64,000 bases of DNA from Tetramitus jugosus (GCA_937625935.1 OW569366.1:124001-188000), one strand, 5' to 3'; counted from the stretch's first letter, positions 7,914 to 18,737 are shown. A program made the numbers and translations. The notes: generated by a model not told the origin, from the letters alone.

Positions 7914-10546
7914 ATGACCATACAGGATCAGAATACACAACCACAACAACAACAACAACAACCCATTCTGAACAACAATAACAACAATAATACGTTTTAT
8001 TCCAATAACACAACAACAACGACAACAACAACTCAATTGCCTCCGATTTCATTGACACCACCAAGCTCACAAGTGCCTCCACCACCAGCTCATCACCATT
8101 TTGGATTTCCCTTTGTTGCTCACAATAACACTAACAATCATCAGATGAATAATCCAAGTCAAACGAATACAAATGTTGTTCACCAGCCTGTGATGCAGCC
8201 TTTTGGTCAACACCACAATGGTGCACTCTTTAACAATGGTAGCTATCATTATCCACAACAACAGCACAGTGCTGGTGCTGCTGGTATGGTGGTTGGAGCT
8301 ACTACTAGTGGTCAGAGCTATCCACAAGCTCACTTGCCACACCAGAATGTGGACTCTTCCAATTATGCGCCTCAAATTTCTGGCGCCAAAAATAATAGTC
8401 CGAAGAACTACGATCCATCTGCGCGCGTGAATACACCAACCAATTTTCAACAACAACAACAACTACCAATCACAACTACAACAGGTCCACACATCAAGAA
8501 TGAACGTTCATATCCAGAGGATGATGGAGATGACGATGAAGAAGAAGAAGAAGAGAATGATGAAGCACTAGTTCCAGCTATAGTTGTAGCTGCAGCAGCA
8601 GAGGAAGAAGGAATTGATGATCACGAAGATGACGATGAGGAAGATATTGATGACGATGAGGAAGAGCTAGAGATTGAAGATGAACCAGAGCAACAAGGAG
8701 AAGAAGGTTGTGCTGATCACAAGAGTCATCACTCTCATCATCATCATCACCACAACCATCATCACTTGTCTCCACCATCATCATTACAGTCTGCTCACCA
8801 CCCTCATCGTCATCATAATGGATCTCAACATGTGGTGAATCATCATCATCACCATCATCATCGCAGTCCATCATCATCATCATCATCGTCGTCATCTTTA
8901 TCATTATCACCTTCTTCACCACCACACATTGCTTCTTCATCGTTATCAGCAATCGCAATTGCGATACCTGAACGTTTTCCATCTTCACCCTATCAAGTGT
9001 CATCACCTGTGAATGAAGGCAGAGTGTCGTCTCACACGTCTCCAGCCGCGGCAACAACGAATAGTGCTGAGATCTCAAGCAAGAATACTGTGAAACAACA
9101 AGCACAGGATGACTCAAAAAAGTTTGAGTCATGCACAGTGTGCAAGAATCAAATCAGGACAAACAAGAGTGGAAGCTATCGATCAGACAACTTTTTGTCT
9201 GATTATAAAGCTGTGTTCCCAAGTTTTGACATGACTTGTGGTCCTGTTTGCTACACATGGTTTGTATTATTGTTGTTGATTTTTTTCAATTGTTCTTTGT
9301 CAACCTGTTTTTGTAAATGAGTATTAATTTCTTTGTCATATATTTTAGCTATTATCAATGCTATCAGTTTAGAAAGAAGAAGAAGCCATCTGGCAATTCC
9401 AATAGTAGTAATGCTAGTTCAACATCGGCCAATGATTCCCACAATTTACAAGACACCACAAGTCCAAGAAAAAGAAAATCACCAACTGATGACAATTACT
9501 CTGGTGAAACAAAATCAAGAAGCAGAAAGAAGAGAAAGACTGAAGACGCTGTCGATGATGACGATTCAGATGAAGATTATGGCACAAAGTCATCCAATTC
9601 AACAAACAAGAAGAGATCTTCTCGCAAATCCGCTAAAACCACCTCTTCGACCAATGGCCCAGTTGCAAGCTCACCATCAGCTCAACAGCAAACAAACGCA
9701 ATAAGAATGAACAAGTCTGCCGAAGAACAGAGAACAAATGGATCATATTCTGCCGCAAACAAGTCCAGAGAGTATGAATGCTGCTGTTGTGGCAGAGAGA
9801 TAAATAACGGGAAGCCTTATTCTTATAAGGCACTCTCCGGAACGTATCGAGAGCTATTTCCAATGACCAAGATTATAACAGACGATAGAGATGTGTGCCG
9901 ATTTTGCTACACACAAGGCCAAAAGTTCAAGAGCTGGAGAAAGAATAATCCTTTGGCTGACTTGTCCTCTTTTCCACCTGGTAGCTTCTCCTCAATGTCT
10001 ATTGAGGGTGAAACGGTTGGTGATGAAGAACCGAGCTCGAAAGCCGGTACGTCTGCCCTTTCTGAATCATCTACAACTCGCTCCAAGCGAAGAAAGTTGA
10101 AGAAAAAGACGGATGATGCTGACAATGAACCAGTTGTTAAGTCAACCTGTCAAGCAACAACCAAACGGACAATCGATTTTATGGAAAAGTATGGTGATGA
10201 CCTGATTGAGATCTTTTTCGATATTAGATCAATAGTGAGTAGTGGATCTGAAGGTGCTTATCAGAGACAAAAGATTGTGAGAGAATTTGTTCCATCTAGG
10301 AGTACCAGGAATAGCTTGATGCTGGCAGCCCAACGCTTTGTTGATGTCATCTTCACAAGGAGCACTGGAAATCAACAGGACAATGCAACTCCATCGAATA
10401 AGCACATCGTGACGACAATCAAGTTATCAGAACGAGATTCCTCTGGTGTTGACTTGGAAGTCGATCTGATCACAGACAATTGCTTCCAACAATTCCCAGT
10501 GAAGACCAAATCTCGCTTCATTGCATTCGTTGATCTAATAAATTAA
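7914..10546 (+). CDS. Two-exon protein with tandem Cys4 (zinc-finger-like) modules
   Basis: Exons 7914-9259 and 9349-10546 flank an 89-nt intron (donor GTTTGT, acceptor TATTTTAG) and give 847 residues. The first part is Gln/Asn/Pro-rich, then acidic (about residues 200-260), then His tracts and Ser tracts. Module 1 begins with CTVC and ends VCYTC. Module 2 begins with CCCC and ends VCRFC. Each has about 30 residues between Cys pairs, a shared Tyr and a shared 'FP' (KAVFP, RELFP), followed by a basic region. The splice restores the last Cys of module 1 (codon TG|C), so the intron model is well supported by the internal repeat. A KKRKTED-type basic stretch looks like a nuclear signal. The C-terminal 130 residues are an unrecognised folded region. 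Probably a nuclear DNA- or chromatin-binding factor; that role is inference. Confidence 0.82.
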
Positions 10547-10764
10547 AGTAGAAAAACATGAAGAAGCACCAATCCATCAATGTGATACACTGTATGTGAT
10601 GCACCACATGTCGATCTATTCTTGATCCATACTCTTGTCATGTGTCACTGCTCTCAGTGGAAAAACCTCTTCCTCCAACCTGGAAACCTCTGGCAAGTAA
10701 TTCGCAACAACAAAAAACAAACACAATCACTCCCAAAAACAAACGAACAACAACAAATCCATCA

Positions 10765-12462
10765 ATGTCCCAACAACAAGTACAACAAGAGGAACCACCA
10801 ACAGCCCCATCACCACCCACACTACCTACCCATCCACCCTTCCGTATCAAGGATCGAACACCCATCACTCTCTATGATCAATTGGTGTTCGAAGGCACCA
10901 TGGCCTCCTACGAAGAAAACAAGTACAAGACTCTATCATGCTTCAACAAGGCCATTCAACTCGAACCAAGGTGCCACGTCGCCTTTCTCAAACGAGGCAT
11001 CGAATACTTTAATCTCTCACTCAAACAAAAAGCACTGGAAGATTTTTCGCGCGCTTTGGAATGTGTCAAGAATTTCCCCGAAATTCAAGCTTTTTATCCG
11101 AATGATCGAATGAGGAAACAAATGGAGTTGATTCTGAGTGGGTTAATCTCAGAAGTGGTTGGTGATACCAATGGTGCATTTGATTTTTATCAAGAAGCTT
11201 GCACACTTCATGTGTTTACGTCGGAGTATTTGGAGGCGGAGTTAAATGATAGGGAGGCGTTTGAAGAGGAGGTGAGAGCGCATCAGCTCATGCTTTCGTC
11301 ATTCAATGCGACCGCTCCAAATAACAATGCAAATGCTACGACGACTAATAATGTGAATAATAATGTAGTGGATCAGTCTTTGCTAGAAAATGTAAAGAGA
11401 GAGTTGTCTGTAAAGTATGAATTGAAGAGAATTGAAGAGTTTGAGGATGACCTGTACACGAGCTATGCTCACTTTTCTCTCGGTTTTGTTCAATTTTCAC
11501 AAAAGAATTATTCTGCGGCTGCTGATTCGTACAAGCGATCGATTGCGTTTGGACCCATGCACAGCTCATGTATTCACTATAATAATCTGGGATATTGTTT
11601 TGAGCATTTGCAGTGGATGGATGAAGCATATGTAGAGTATTGGAATGCAATGAAGGTTCATGATCGGTGTCTCAAGAGCATGTTTAACATTGCAAAAATG
11701 TTGAACCAGGAGTATAGGAGGTATGATGAGTCGATGGAGATGCTGGAGAGAATTCGAAGGATTGATCCGAGTCAACAGGATGTTTGGATCGAGAAGGGTG
11801 AAATCTATTTGAACAAGATTAACTTGTTGGAGGATGCAGAGAAGAGTGTGATCCAGGGTTTGTTTAGAGAGGCAGAGACTTGCTTTGAGAAGGCGATTCG
11901 AATTGATCCGTGCTCCAGCTTGGCTTACATTCGATTGGCATCTGCCGGATTCTTCCAAGTGATGAGAATGGCAGATGATTACGATCCAGAGTTGAGTGAA
12001 GAGCGATTGCGCGAGTATTTCAATACGGCAATGAAGCAAATTATGGACAGAGCGAGAAATATTATGGTCGATGATCAGGAGTTGATTCGATTGCAAGTGT
12101 TTGAGAAGATGATTGCCGATTCGTTGCACATTTCGGAACAGGAGACAACATTTAACGAAGAAGAAGTGCTGCACGATATCGAGCAACACAACTTTACCAA
12201 GATTTTGGGTGATCGGTTCAAGTATTGTCCATTGGAACCAAAATCATGTCACTTGTTCAAGCAAGCCCTTCTCTGCTCGACTGGTGAGACGTTCTATCGA
12301 TCTTCAATGACTGTTTTCTCTGGTAGTGAATCAGAAGCAACCAACAGCCCGATTCTGCGGTCACCAATGACACCAAACAGCGGATACGACTACTACTTCC
12401 AAAAGTATTCCAACTCGAGTGCCAACAATTTTGTAGACGTGGAATTATTCTTCCGGTCATAA
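10765..12462 (+). CDS. Tetratricopeptide repeat (TPR) protein
   Basis: Encodes 565 residues from the first in-frame ATG (10765); the frame extends upstream only with a GTG. After a Gln/Pro-rich leader, TPR units are clear: one near residues 55-100 (CFNKAIQLEP, DFSRALE), then a block at about residues 225-395 with the repeat-ending signatures YKRSIAFGP, YWNAMKVHD, LERIRRIDP and FEKAIRIDP. Between the blocks is an Asn/Thr-rich linker. TPRs form helical scaffolds for protein binding; no catalytic domain accompanies them, so the partner is unknown. The C-terminal 130 residues are unrecognised. Confidence 0.85.
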   Translation: MSQQQVQQEEPPTAPSPPTLPTHPPFRIKDRTPITLYDQLVFEGTMASYEENKYKTLSCFNKAIQLEPRCHVAFLKRGIEYFNLSLKQKALEDFSRALECVKNFPEIQAFYPNDRMRKQMELILSGLISEVVGDTNGAFDFYQEACTLHVFTSEYLEAELNDREAFEEEVRAHQLMLSSFNATAPNNNANATTTNNVNNNVVDQSLLENVKRELSVKYELKRIEEFEDDLYTSYAHFSLGFVQFSQKNYSAAADSYKRSIAFGPMHSSCIHYNNLGYCFEHLQWMDEAYVEYWNAMKVHDRCLKSMFNIAKMLNQEYRRYDESMEMLERIRRIDPSQQDVWIEKGEIYLNKINLLEDAEKSVIQGLFREAETCFEKAIRIDPCSSLAYIRLASAGFFQVMRMADDYDPELSEERLREYFNTAMKQIMDRARNIMVDDQELIRLQVFEKMIADSLHISEQETTFNEEEVLHDIEQHNFTKILGDRFKYCPLEPKSCHLFKQALLCSTGETFYRSSMTVFSGSESEATNSPILRSPMTPNSGYDYYFQKYSNSSANNFVDVELFFRS

Positions 12463-12626
12463 TTTTCCGCTTATCCTCGGAAAAATATAGACAGATGACA
12501 TCACGCTTCGTGATTCGTTCGAGGTTTCCACCACGAAGGAAGTTGTCTCTGTGACAGGCACAAACAAAACAAAACCAACCCATTTCAACTCTCGCGTAAA
12601 TATTTAACCTTATTATTATTTAAATT

Positions 12627-15398
12627 ATGACTGTACATCAGGTCAGAAAAACCAGCAAGGTCAAGTACGACAATCCAGATCGAAAATTCTTCCAAAAGAA
12701 ATTCAAGAAACAATTTTTCATTGTAACCAATGATCAAATTCTCATGTTTGGAGAGAATGAGACACTCCAGTCCATCAGTTCCTCCTACAGCCTGAACAAC
12801 AAAAAATCCAAGCACATCAAACCAGAATTTATTATCCCGCTCAACAAATTCTCCTCTGTCGTTGATGAAGCGACACATGACAAGCGAGAAAACACATTTG
12901 CAATCAAGCTTTATGTCCGACGTAAGGCAAAAAAGAGCGCGGAGCCTGTTTTGCACTGGTTTGCTGCGAGCAGCCCTCAAGAAAGGTTGGATCTCATGCA
13001 ACATGTGAATGCTGTGATTGATCAAAAGAAACAAGGCCAATGTGTTCTCCATTTGCCAATGCTACAGCTTTTCCAAAAAGCTCTTCCTGTTAGCTCTGCC
13101 AACTCCAACACCAACACCAAGGACGCCAACGAACAAACAGTGGCTGCCATTCTAAAGCACATTTACGAAGGAGTGTACTCCAAGGATGCCTCATTTGTCA
13201 TGTCCATGGACGACATTGAACTACAAAAGCTCATGGGAGGAGTCGATGCACAGAATGCTCAGCGTCAATCACCTACTTCCCTCATGGATTGTCGATTGGA
13301 GTTGGGTGATGACGAAGATGACGACGATGATTATGAAGAAGACGATGAAGATGACGACGACGATGGTGACGACAGTGATGATAACGACGGCAGTGGAAAC
13401 AGTGGTGTCAAGCTACAGTTTGAGCTAAAGTCGTTTATCACAGAGAAGGAGAGAGCTCAAATGAGTCTGTTGGGTTATCAAATCGGAGACACATTGTTGC
13501 ATGCTTCTGTCAAGAGTGGTCTCGCAAGAGTCACCAAACAACTCTTGGAGAGAAAGTGTATTGTAAACGTGAAAAACTCCATTGAGGAAACTCCGTTGCA
13601 CATGCTATTCTCCGACAAGAACTATCCAGCAGAGTATCCAGTGGATGTTTTTGAATCCGTGTCTGCTGTAGCAGCTTCTCCAAATAGCGGCAACTCACTT
13701 TCTGTTAGCTCTGCACCAATGGAAGGCAATTTGACTCCAAGAGCATCTCCTAGAACACCTCGATTGAAGAATGGTGGAAAGGGTGATCCATTCAGTGGTA
13801 TCAATCGATATCCAAGAGAAGAAATTATTGACATGTTGCTCCAAACAGGTCAAATTCCAGTCGATGCTGTGAACAAGGACGGTAATACTGCACTGGCATT
13901 AGCTTGCATCAGAAACGATTTTGTGTTGGCACATCGATTGTTGGCAAAGGATGCCAGCCCAGATATCTTCCCTGCAAAACAACCATCTCCACTACACTAT
14001 GCAGTTTCACATGGAAATCAACCACTGGTCACCGACTTGCTCAAGAGAGGAGCAGCTGATCCTAATGTGACTGATGCTGAAGGTTATACACCATTGGACA
14101 GAGCTGTCCAGAAGTTTAAGGACAGAGGCATTGTCGAACTGATCTCAACGATTTTCATGGACAGCAACCCAAAGGTCAACGTGGATCACACGGATCAAGA
14201 ATTGCTCAAGAGATATGTGTATTTGTTTGCTACGAATGCAGACATCTTTGGAAAGAAGGGATTGCGCTTGTTGCAAAACATTTTGGACAGTCATCCAGAG
14301 TATGTGTTGATCGGTTTCAAGGAGGACGATAAGATTGAAGTTCCATTGATTCAGGCAATCAAGAACAAGCACTTGGAAACAGCTGAGATTATTCTCAAGT
14401 ACAGTACCAGTGATGTGGTGTGCAAGCCAGAGACAAGATCCGATGGCTTCCAATATTATCCATTGCATGTCGCTATGATGCAACGAGCAGACAGTATTGT
14501 AGAGTTTTTGTTGAACAATGGTGCAAACAGTATCCAAAAGTCAGGAAAGGAACAAGCACTGCCAATGTTCCATGCTGCACAGTTTAAGATGAGAGACGAT
14601 TTGGCAGAGTTGCTTGTCGAGAAGGCTTTGAGCAACTTGAACGAACAAGAGCAAGCAGAATTGTTGAACAATGCAGCAGTACAGGGACAAACTATTCTGT
14701 ACTTTGCCGTTCAGCATTCTGGTTTGAGATTTGTACAAAAACTGATCGAGAAGGGAGCTGACGTGAGTGTGACAACGGAGAGAGGACAAAATTTGCTCAG
14801 CTCTGCCTGCCTCACTGGAAACATAGATGTTGTAAAATATTTCATCGAAGAGAAAGGTTTTGAAGCAAAGGGAACAGGAAAAGAATACTATACCGATGAG
14901 GGTTATCCTCCACTGCACTCTGCAGCCAAGGGTGGTCACTTGGCTATTGTTCAATACTTGATTGATGAAAAGGGTGTTGATATTGATCAACATAGACACG
15001 AGTTGCACATGAGACCAATTCAATTGGCTTGCTTGCACGGTCACTTGGAAGTAGTCAAGTATATGATTGACAAGGGTGGTGATCTAAATGTAAAGTTGAA
15101 GACCAGAGACGATGCTGGTGTCACTTGCTTGCATCTCGCAGCCGGCTATGGCTTCCCAAAGGTAGTCGAGCTCTTGTTGGCAAATGGAATGGACATTACG
15201 CAACGAACAGAGACAACCAACTCCTCTGCTCTTGATTTCGCTCTCAGAAGACTCCAATTCTCCGTCGTTAAGGTACTGTGCGACCATGGATCCGTTTCTG
15301 ATTCGGTCACGATGCAATTGGCTGTACAGACTGGTGATGAGAATGTGCTCAGATGGGTCGAAGCCATCCACAAAGAACAAGAGAACAAAGAAGAATAA
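12627..15398 (+). CDS. PH domain-ankyrin repeat protein
   Basis: Encodes 923 residues. Residues about 5-135 fit a pleckstrin-homology fold (KKFKKQFFIVTNDQILMF at the start and a C-terminal helix with ERLDLMQHVNAVI), suggesting phosphoinositide or membrane binding. A Glu/Asp-rich run occupies about residues 228-260. Ankyrin units follow from about residue 290 to 905, with textbook signatures such as GDTLLHASVKSG, GNTALALAC, PLHYAVSHGNQ, PPLHSAAKGGH and TCLHLAAGYG. A Ser/Pro insertion interrupts an early repeat (about residues 335-395). Likely a membrane-associated scaffold. No kinase, GAP or other enzymatic domain is visible. Confidence 0.88.
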   Translation: MTVHQVRKTSKVKYDNPDRKFFQKKFKKQFFIVTNDQILMFGENETLQSISSSYSLNNKKSKHIKPEFIIPLNKFSSVVDEATHDKRENTFAIKLYVRRKAKKSAEPVLHWFAASSPQERLDLMQHVNAVIDQKKQGQCVLHLPMLQLFQKALPVSSANSNTNTKDANEQTVAAILKHIYEGVYSKDASFVMSMDDIELQKLMGGVDAQNAQRQSPTSLMDCRLELGDDEDDDDDYEEDDEDDDDDGDDSDDNDGSGNSGVKLQFELKSFITEKERAQMSLLGYQIGDTLLHASVKSGLARVTKQLLERKCIVNVKNSIEETPLHMLFSDKNYPAEYPVDVFESVSAVAASPNSGNSLSVSSAPMEGNLTPRASPRTPRLKNGGKGDPFSGINRYPREEIIDMLLQTGQIPVDAVNKDGNTALALACIRNDFVLAHRLLAKDASPDIFPAKQPSPLHYAVSHGNQPLVTDLLKRGAADPNVTDAEGYTPLDRAVQKFKDRGIVELISTIFMDSNPKVNVDHTDQELLKRYVYLFATNADIFGKKGLRLLQNILDSHPEYVLIGFKEDDKIEVPLIQAIKNKHLETAEIILKYSTSDVVCKPETRSDGFQYYPLHVAMMQRADSIVEFLLNNGANSIQKSGKEQALPMFHAAQFKMRDDLAELLVEKALSNLNEQEQAELLNNAAVQGQTILYFAVQHSGLRFVQKLIEKGADVSVTTERGQNLLSSACLTGNIDVVKYFIEEKGFEAKGTGKEYYTDEGYPPLHSAAKGGHLAIVQYLIDEKGVDIDQHRHELHMRPIQLACLHGHLEVVKYMIDKGGDLNVKLKTRDDAGVTCLHLAAGYGFPKVVELLLANGMDITQRTETTNSSALDFALRRLQFSVVKVLCDHGSVSDSVTMQLAVQTGDENVLRWVEAIHKEQENKEE

Positions 15399-15798
15399 AG
15401 TACAATAAAACGGTTACAAAGAACTTCGAGCTGTTCCCGAAACCCCCTTATGGCAACTCCGGAGAGTAATCCTGTGCGCACAGGAACTGATTTTGTATGT
15501 TTGGCTGTGTCCGTCCACAAGAGCGCTCAGAACATGAACATGTACTAAAAATATGATGTGTGTTTTCTGGGTGTCATTTTCAGATGGAAATTCTTGCACC
15601 ATGTGGTCAAAGTAGCACAACACACATCCAAAACCAACACACACCAAACATAACACGTAGCTGGATTAACATTAACAGTTTAATCACCACACACACGATA
15701 GCTACCCAAAAATATTCCAAACAACAACCAACTGCTACAACTCGTATCGATTCCACCACCCATTTATTTATATCCACACGACTCCAATTAAAAAGCAA
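15399..15798. other. Intergenic region
   Basis: 400 bp between two plus-strand genes. It holds the 3' end of the PH-ankyrin gene (ATAAAACGG just after the stop) and a CA-rich stretch (15620-15760) that looks like 5' leader of the next gene, with a TTTATTTATA at about 15765. No RNA gene or conserved frame seen. Confidence 0.5.
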
Positions 15799-16518
15799 AT
15801 GCACTGTTATCCATCGTCATCTACAACATCGAATCCCATCGCACTCTACCACACTCAACCGCCTGCCTCCTCTCCATCATTGTCCAATAACAAACGAAAA
15901 CTCTTACTGCATCGGTCATTCTCTGACAGGTCACTATCTCTCAGGAAGGACTCTGGAAGAGCAGCAAGGACAAGAAGTACACTGTGTGGTCGTTTAAATA
16001 TTCCCTATCATAGTCAACAGTGTCTCAGTTCTCTTGCCGAAGAAGAAGAAATGGAAGAAGAACGGCAGCAACATAGGAATGAAGAAATGAATTTATCTTT
16101 TGTTTCTTCGATCGCCTTGTTGAGAGATGGTGGTGAAAATACACCCATTTCTCCAATGACTCCCTCTCCGTTCATGTTCTCTGTTCCTCCAGGCGCTCAA
16201 GTGAGTGATTGTAGTAGTTTCTCCTCTGGTCGTGGTGGTCAACTCATGATGGGAAATTCGTCTTTCAAGGAAGATGTGATACCAGGATTTTCTCAAGTGG
16301 CGAGCGAATTGTTGAGCAGAACATGTGAATTTATTGTTCAACATTTTACTAGTTACATACATTGTGGAGTTCGGGAGCAACAGCAAAAGAGCTCTTATGT
16401 AGGATGGTTCACATCATTGTTCCATACGACTGAACATGTAGCAACAGAAAAGGAATTGGAAGAACAAGACATGCTCGATGATGTTTTCATGTGTACAAAG
16501 CATAAAAAGGAATTGTAA
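15799..16518 (+). CDS. Hypothetical protein, 239 residues
   Basis: Starts at ATG 15799. The N-terminal half is Ser/Pro/Arg-rich, including RSFSDRSLSLRK, a pattern like a basophilic-kinase or 14-3-3 site. A short Glu tract is followed by a segment with a predicted helix (VIPGFSQVASELLSRTCEFI). The tail is acidic then basic and ends KHKKEL; HKKEL loosely recalls an ER-retrieval KDEL-type ending, but no signal peptide is present, so I do not read it as one. No domain recognised. Convergent with the gene ending at 16557, 38 bp away. Confidence 0.6.
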   Translation: MHCYPSSSTTSNPIALYHTQPPASSPSLSNNKRKLLLHRSFSDRSLSLRKDSGRAARTRSTLCGRLNIPYHSQQCLSSLAEEEEMEEERQQHRNEEMNLSFVSSIALLRDGGENTPISPMTPSPFMFSVPPGAQVSDCSSFSSGRGGQLMMGNSSFKEDVIPGFSQVASELLSRTCEFIVQHFTSYIHCGVREQQQKSSYVGWFTSLFHTTEHVATEKELEEQDMLDDVFMCTKHKKEL

Positions 16519-16556
16519 ACAGTATTCTCTAGTAAGAGTGTTGTTTGTTGCATGCA

Positions 16557-17327
16557 TCATTGCATTCCATGTTGGTTCGTGTAACTATCTTGGACTTGAG
16601 TGTGGAGCAATCGGAGTACTCTTGCATTTCTTCTCCTCCTTCTTCCTCGTGCATCTTTATCTGGTAGCCAATGGATAGCAATGTCGTGAATAGGGCATGT
16701 GGATGAGTGCCCACTTTGTTTCTCTTTCACCCGTATGAGAACTGAATTCATTTCTTCGTCTACTCCACATGTCCTCTCTACCAATACAGGCTTTTGAGTC
16801 TTCATTAGAAATGCACTGAACGGGAAGAGTAAATAGTCTTGTAGAAAGATCTCATCTCCATATAATCTCTCCGATCGATTTGAGCAATCTGAGTGATACA
16901 GGTCAATCGATGTTTCATCAATTTCACTGTCATAATCAGTTGTTCCACTACTAGAATCACTCTCATATTCCTGTAGAGTACCACAGGGTGAGAGAGCAAT
17001 CACCCGATGACCATACACCTCTTTCAAGTGAGGCCATATATCTGGGTGGTTATTGGCTGCTCCTACCAACTCTGCGGCTAGCTCTTCAGGACTCAGACTC
17101 TTCAATAGATGAATCTGCTCACTGGACAAGTTTGTCTGATATCCTACTTGAATGGACCGATCCGATTCGTTGTCATCAGAGAACTTTGTTCCTTTCTTTA
17201 CATTACTATCCTTGTTGATAGTTAAACTAGAGAGATTCATATCATTCTCCTCTGAATCTTCTTCTTCTCTCTTTTGCATGATTCTCACCGCTTGAGCCAG
17301 CTTCCTCTTCTTTGGTGACAAGTCCAT
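16557..17327 (-). CDS. Hypothetical acidic/basic mixed protein, 256 residues
   Basis: ATG at 17327. Opens with a lysine-rich MDLSPKKRKLAQ, which resembles a nuclear localisation signal, then Glu/Asp/Ser-rich sequence. A more ordered middle (about residues 65-115, ending IWPHLKEVYGHRVIAL) precedes a Ser/Asp-rich stretch. The C-terminal third contains hydrophobic strands (FLQDYLLFPFSAFLM), a CPIHD motif and a RGRRRRR run. No family recognised. It shares a 210-bp divergent promoter region with the VP39-like gene at 17538. Confidence 0.62.
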   Translation of the reverse strand: MDLSPKKRKLAQAVRIMQKREEEDSEENDMNLSSLTINKDSNVKKGTKFSDDNESDRSIQVGYQTNLSSEQIHLLKSLSPEELAAELVGAANNHPDIWPHLKEVYGHRVIALSPCGTLQEYESDSSSGTTDYDSEIDETSIDLYHSDCSNRSERLYGDEIFLQDYLLFPFSAFLMKTQKPVLVERTCGVDEEMNSVLIRVKEKQSGHSSTCPIHDIAIHWLPDKDARGRRRRRNARVLRLLHTQVQDSYTNQHGMQ

Positions 17328-17537
17328 ACTTGGTTCGGTTCTCCTCTGATCACTACCTAGTGATAGTTTGTGATATCAATCGCTCAAACAAAGTTCTCAC
17401 TTCATTCATCTCTGGTGAAACCAAAAACCAGTATACGACAGATCTAATCGTTGCCGTAGCCCACCCGAACCCGTCAAAAGCGCGCTCAAACAACTTTTCC
17501 TACCAAAGTTCCGTCAAACAATTGAACTTCCAGGAAA

Positions 17538-18737
17538 ATGAATCAGGTTGATACCAAACCAAAGAAGCGTTCAAGGTCAAGCTCTCCAGTGGACGCAGAG
17601 TCTAACAAAAAGATCCAAAAACTTGAGGATGATGAACAACAAGATCAAGAAGAGTTCTTCCAAAGCCAACCTCACTTGTGTCAATGTGCCCATCCATTGA
17701 TCAGTCCATGTCCCATGAGCAAGGAGCATCGACAATTGGACGTTCATAACGCTCCAAGAGCTGCCTATTTCAAGAGACTACATCATGAAAAGTCAGTGTT
17801 GCACTGGGGACAACGCAAGCTTCTCATGAGTGAAATGGAATTCTTAACAGAGTTTAGTGAGCCGGGTGACGTGGTAGTTTATGCGGGTGCAGCACCTGGA
17901 ACACACATTGGCTTTCTTTCCGACTTGTTTCCAGAGCTATTGTTTGTGTTGATTGATCCAATTGACTTTATGGTGGAACCGATTGCTAATCGGATTCAAA
18001 TCAGACAGGAATACTTTACGGATGATGTTGCCAATGAATATTCGAGTTTGGATTATCGTGGGAAGCTATTGTTTATAAGTGATATACGAAGAGATGCTCG
18101 TAATGAAGCAATGATTACAGAGGATATGATGATGCAAGCTCGGTGGCACAAGATGATGCACCCTAAGAAATCCATGCTAAAGTTTCGATTGCCCTGGACA
18201 CATGGATTCACTCGTTATTTGAGTGGAACAATCGTACTGCCTGTTTGGGGACCGCAATCGACAACAGAATCGAGGTTAATTGTAAGCGAAGACGCCGAAG
18301 AAGTAGACTATGATCATAAGAAGTACGAAGAACAAATGTTTTATTTCAATACTGTACAACGGGTAACGTTTTATCCTCATGATATTGAAGTAGAAGGTTT
18401 TGATAATTGCTTTGATTGTGCCTCAGAAGTGTTTATTCTGCAACAGTACATTTTGAAGATGAGACAGGACCACGTTCTATCATTGGATCCAAACAACCAA
18501 GACGATCAGGTACTGTCGATTGATTACAACTTGTTAAAGTTCGAAGTTGAAATGATGATTGATGCAGTCACACAAGAGTGCTCAGTCACAGGAAGAGATT
18601 TATTCGGACTGGATGTCTCCTCAACCTTAAAGGACAGAAACCAGTTTATTGATATGAATTTTGCGCCAATGAGTCAATTGACGCATCAAGGTTCCCTTCA
18701 TCACGAGGAAGATGAGGAAGATCAAACCTCTACTTGA
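17538..18737 (+). CDS. VP39-family cap-specific mRNA 2'-O-methyltransferase homologue
   Basis: Encodes 399 residues matching the methyltransferase family known from poxvirus VP39 (the poly(A) polymerase regulatory subunit), giant DNA viruses and trypanosomatid cap methyltransferases. The S-adenosylmethionine loop YAGAAPG is at residues 115-121. The K-D-K-E tetrad expected for 2'-O transfer is all present: Lys94 (GQRKLL), Asp182 (ISDIR), Lys215 (KFRLPW) and Glu244 (TESRL). A basic, Ser-rich N-terminus (PKKRSRSSSP) suggests nuclear import. The reaction would be methylation of the first transcribed nucleotides of capped mRNA. The catalytic set looks intact, so the gene is probably functional. 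A viral origin is possible but not shown by the sequence alone. Confidence 0.86.
   Translation: MNQVDTKPKKRSRSSSPVDAESNKKIQKLEDDEQQDQEEFFQSQPHLCQCAHPLISPCPMSKEHRQLDVHNAPRAAYFKRLHHEKSVLHWGQRKLLMSEMEFLTEFSEPGDVVVYAGAAPGTHIGFLSDLFPELLFVLIDPIDFMVEPIANRIQIRQEYFTDDVANEYSSLDYRGKLLFISDIRRDARNEAMITEDMMMQARWHKMMHPKKSMLKFRLPWTHGFTRYLSGTIVLPVWGPQSTTESRLIVSEDAEEVDYDHKKYEEQMFYFNTVQRVTFYPHDIEVEGFDNCFDCASEVFILQQYILKMRQDHVLSLDPNNQDDQVLSIDYNLLKFEVEMMIDAVTQECSVTGRDLFGLDVSSTLKDRNQFIDMNFAPMSQLTHQGSLHHEEDEEDQTST

Noticed and set aside
8700-8910. Regularly spaced CAT/CAC repeats, considered as a satellite or array
   Set aside because: They are in frame and encode His tracts inside the Cys4 protein; spacing is irregular and there are no spacers as in CRISPR.
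11566-12189. 207-codon minus-strand open frame
   Set aside because: Antisense to the TPR gene; His/Leu/Ile-rich shadow of TPR codons.
16520-16556. Possible KDEL-like ER retention signal at the end of the preceding protein
   Set aside because: The protein has no signal peptide or membrane span, so retrieval from the secretory path does not apply.
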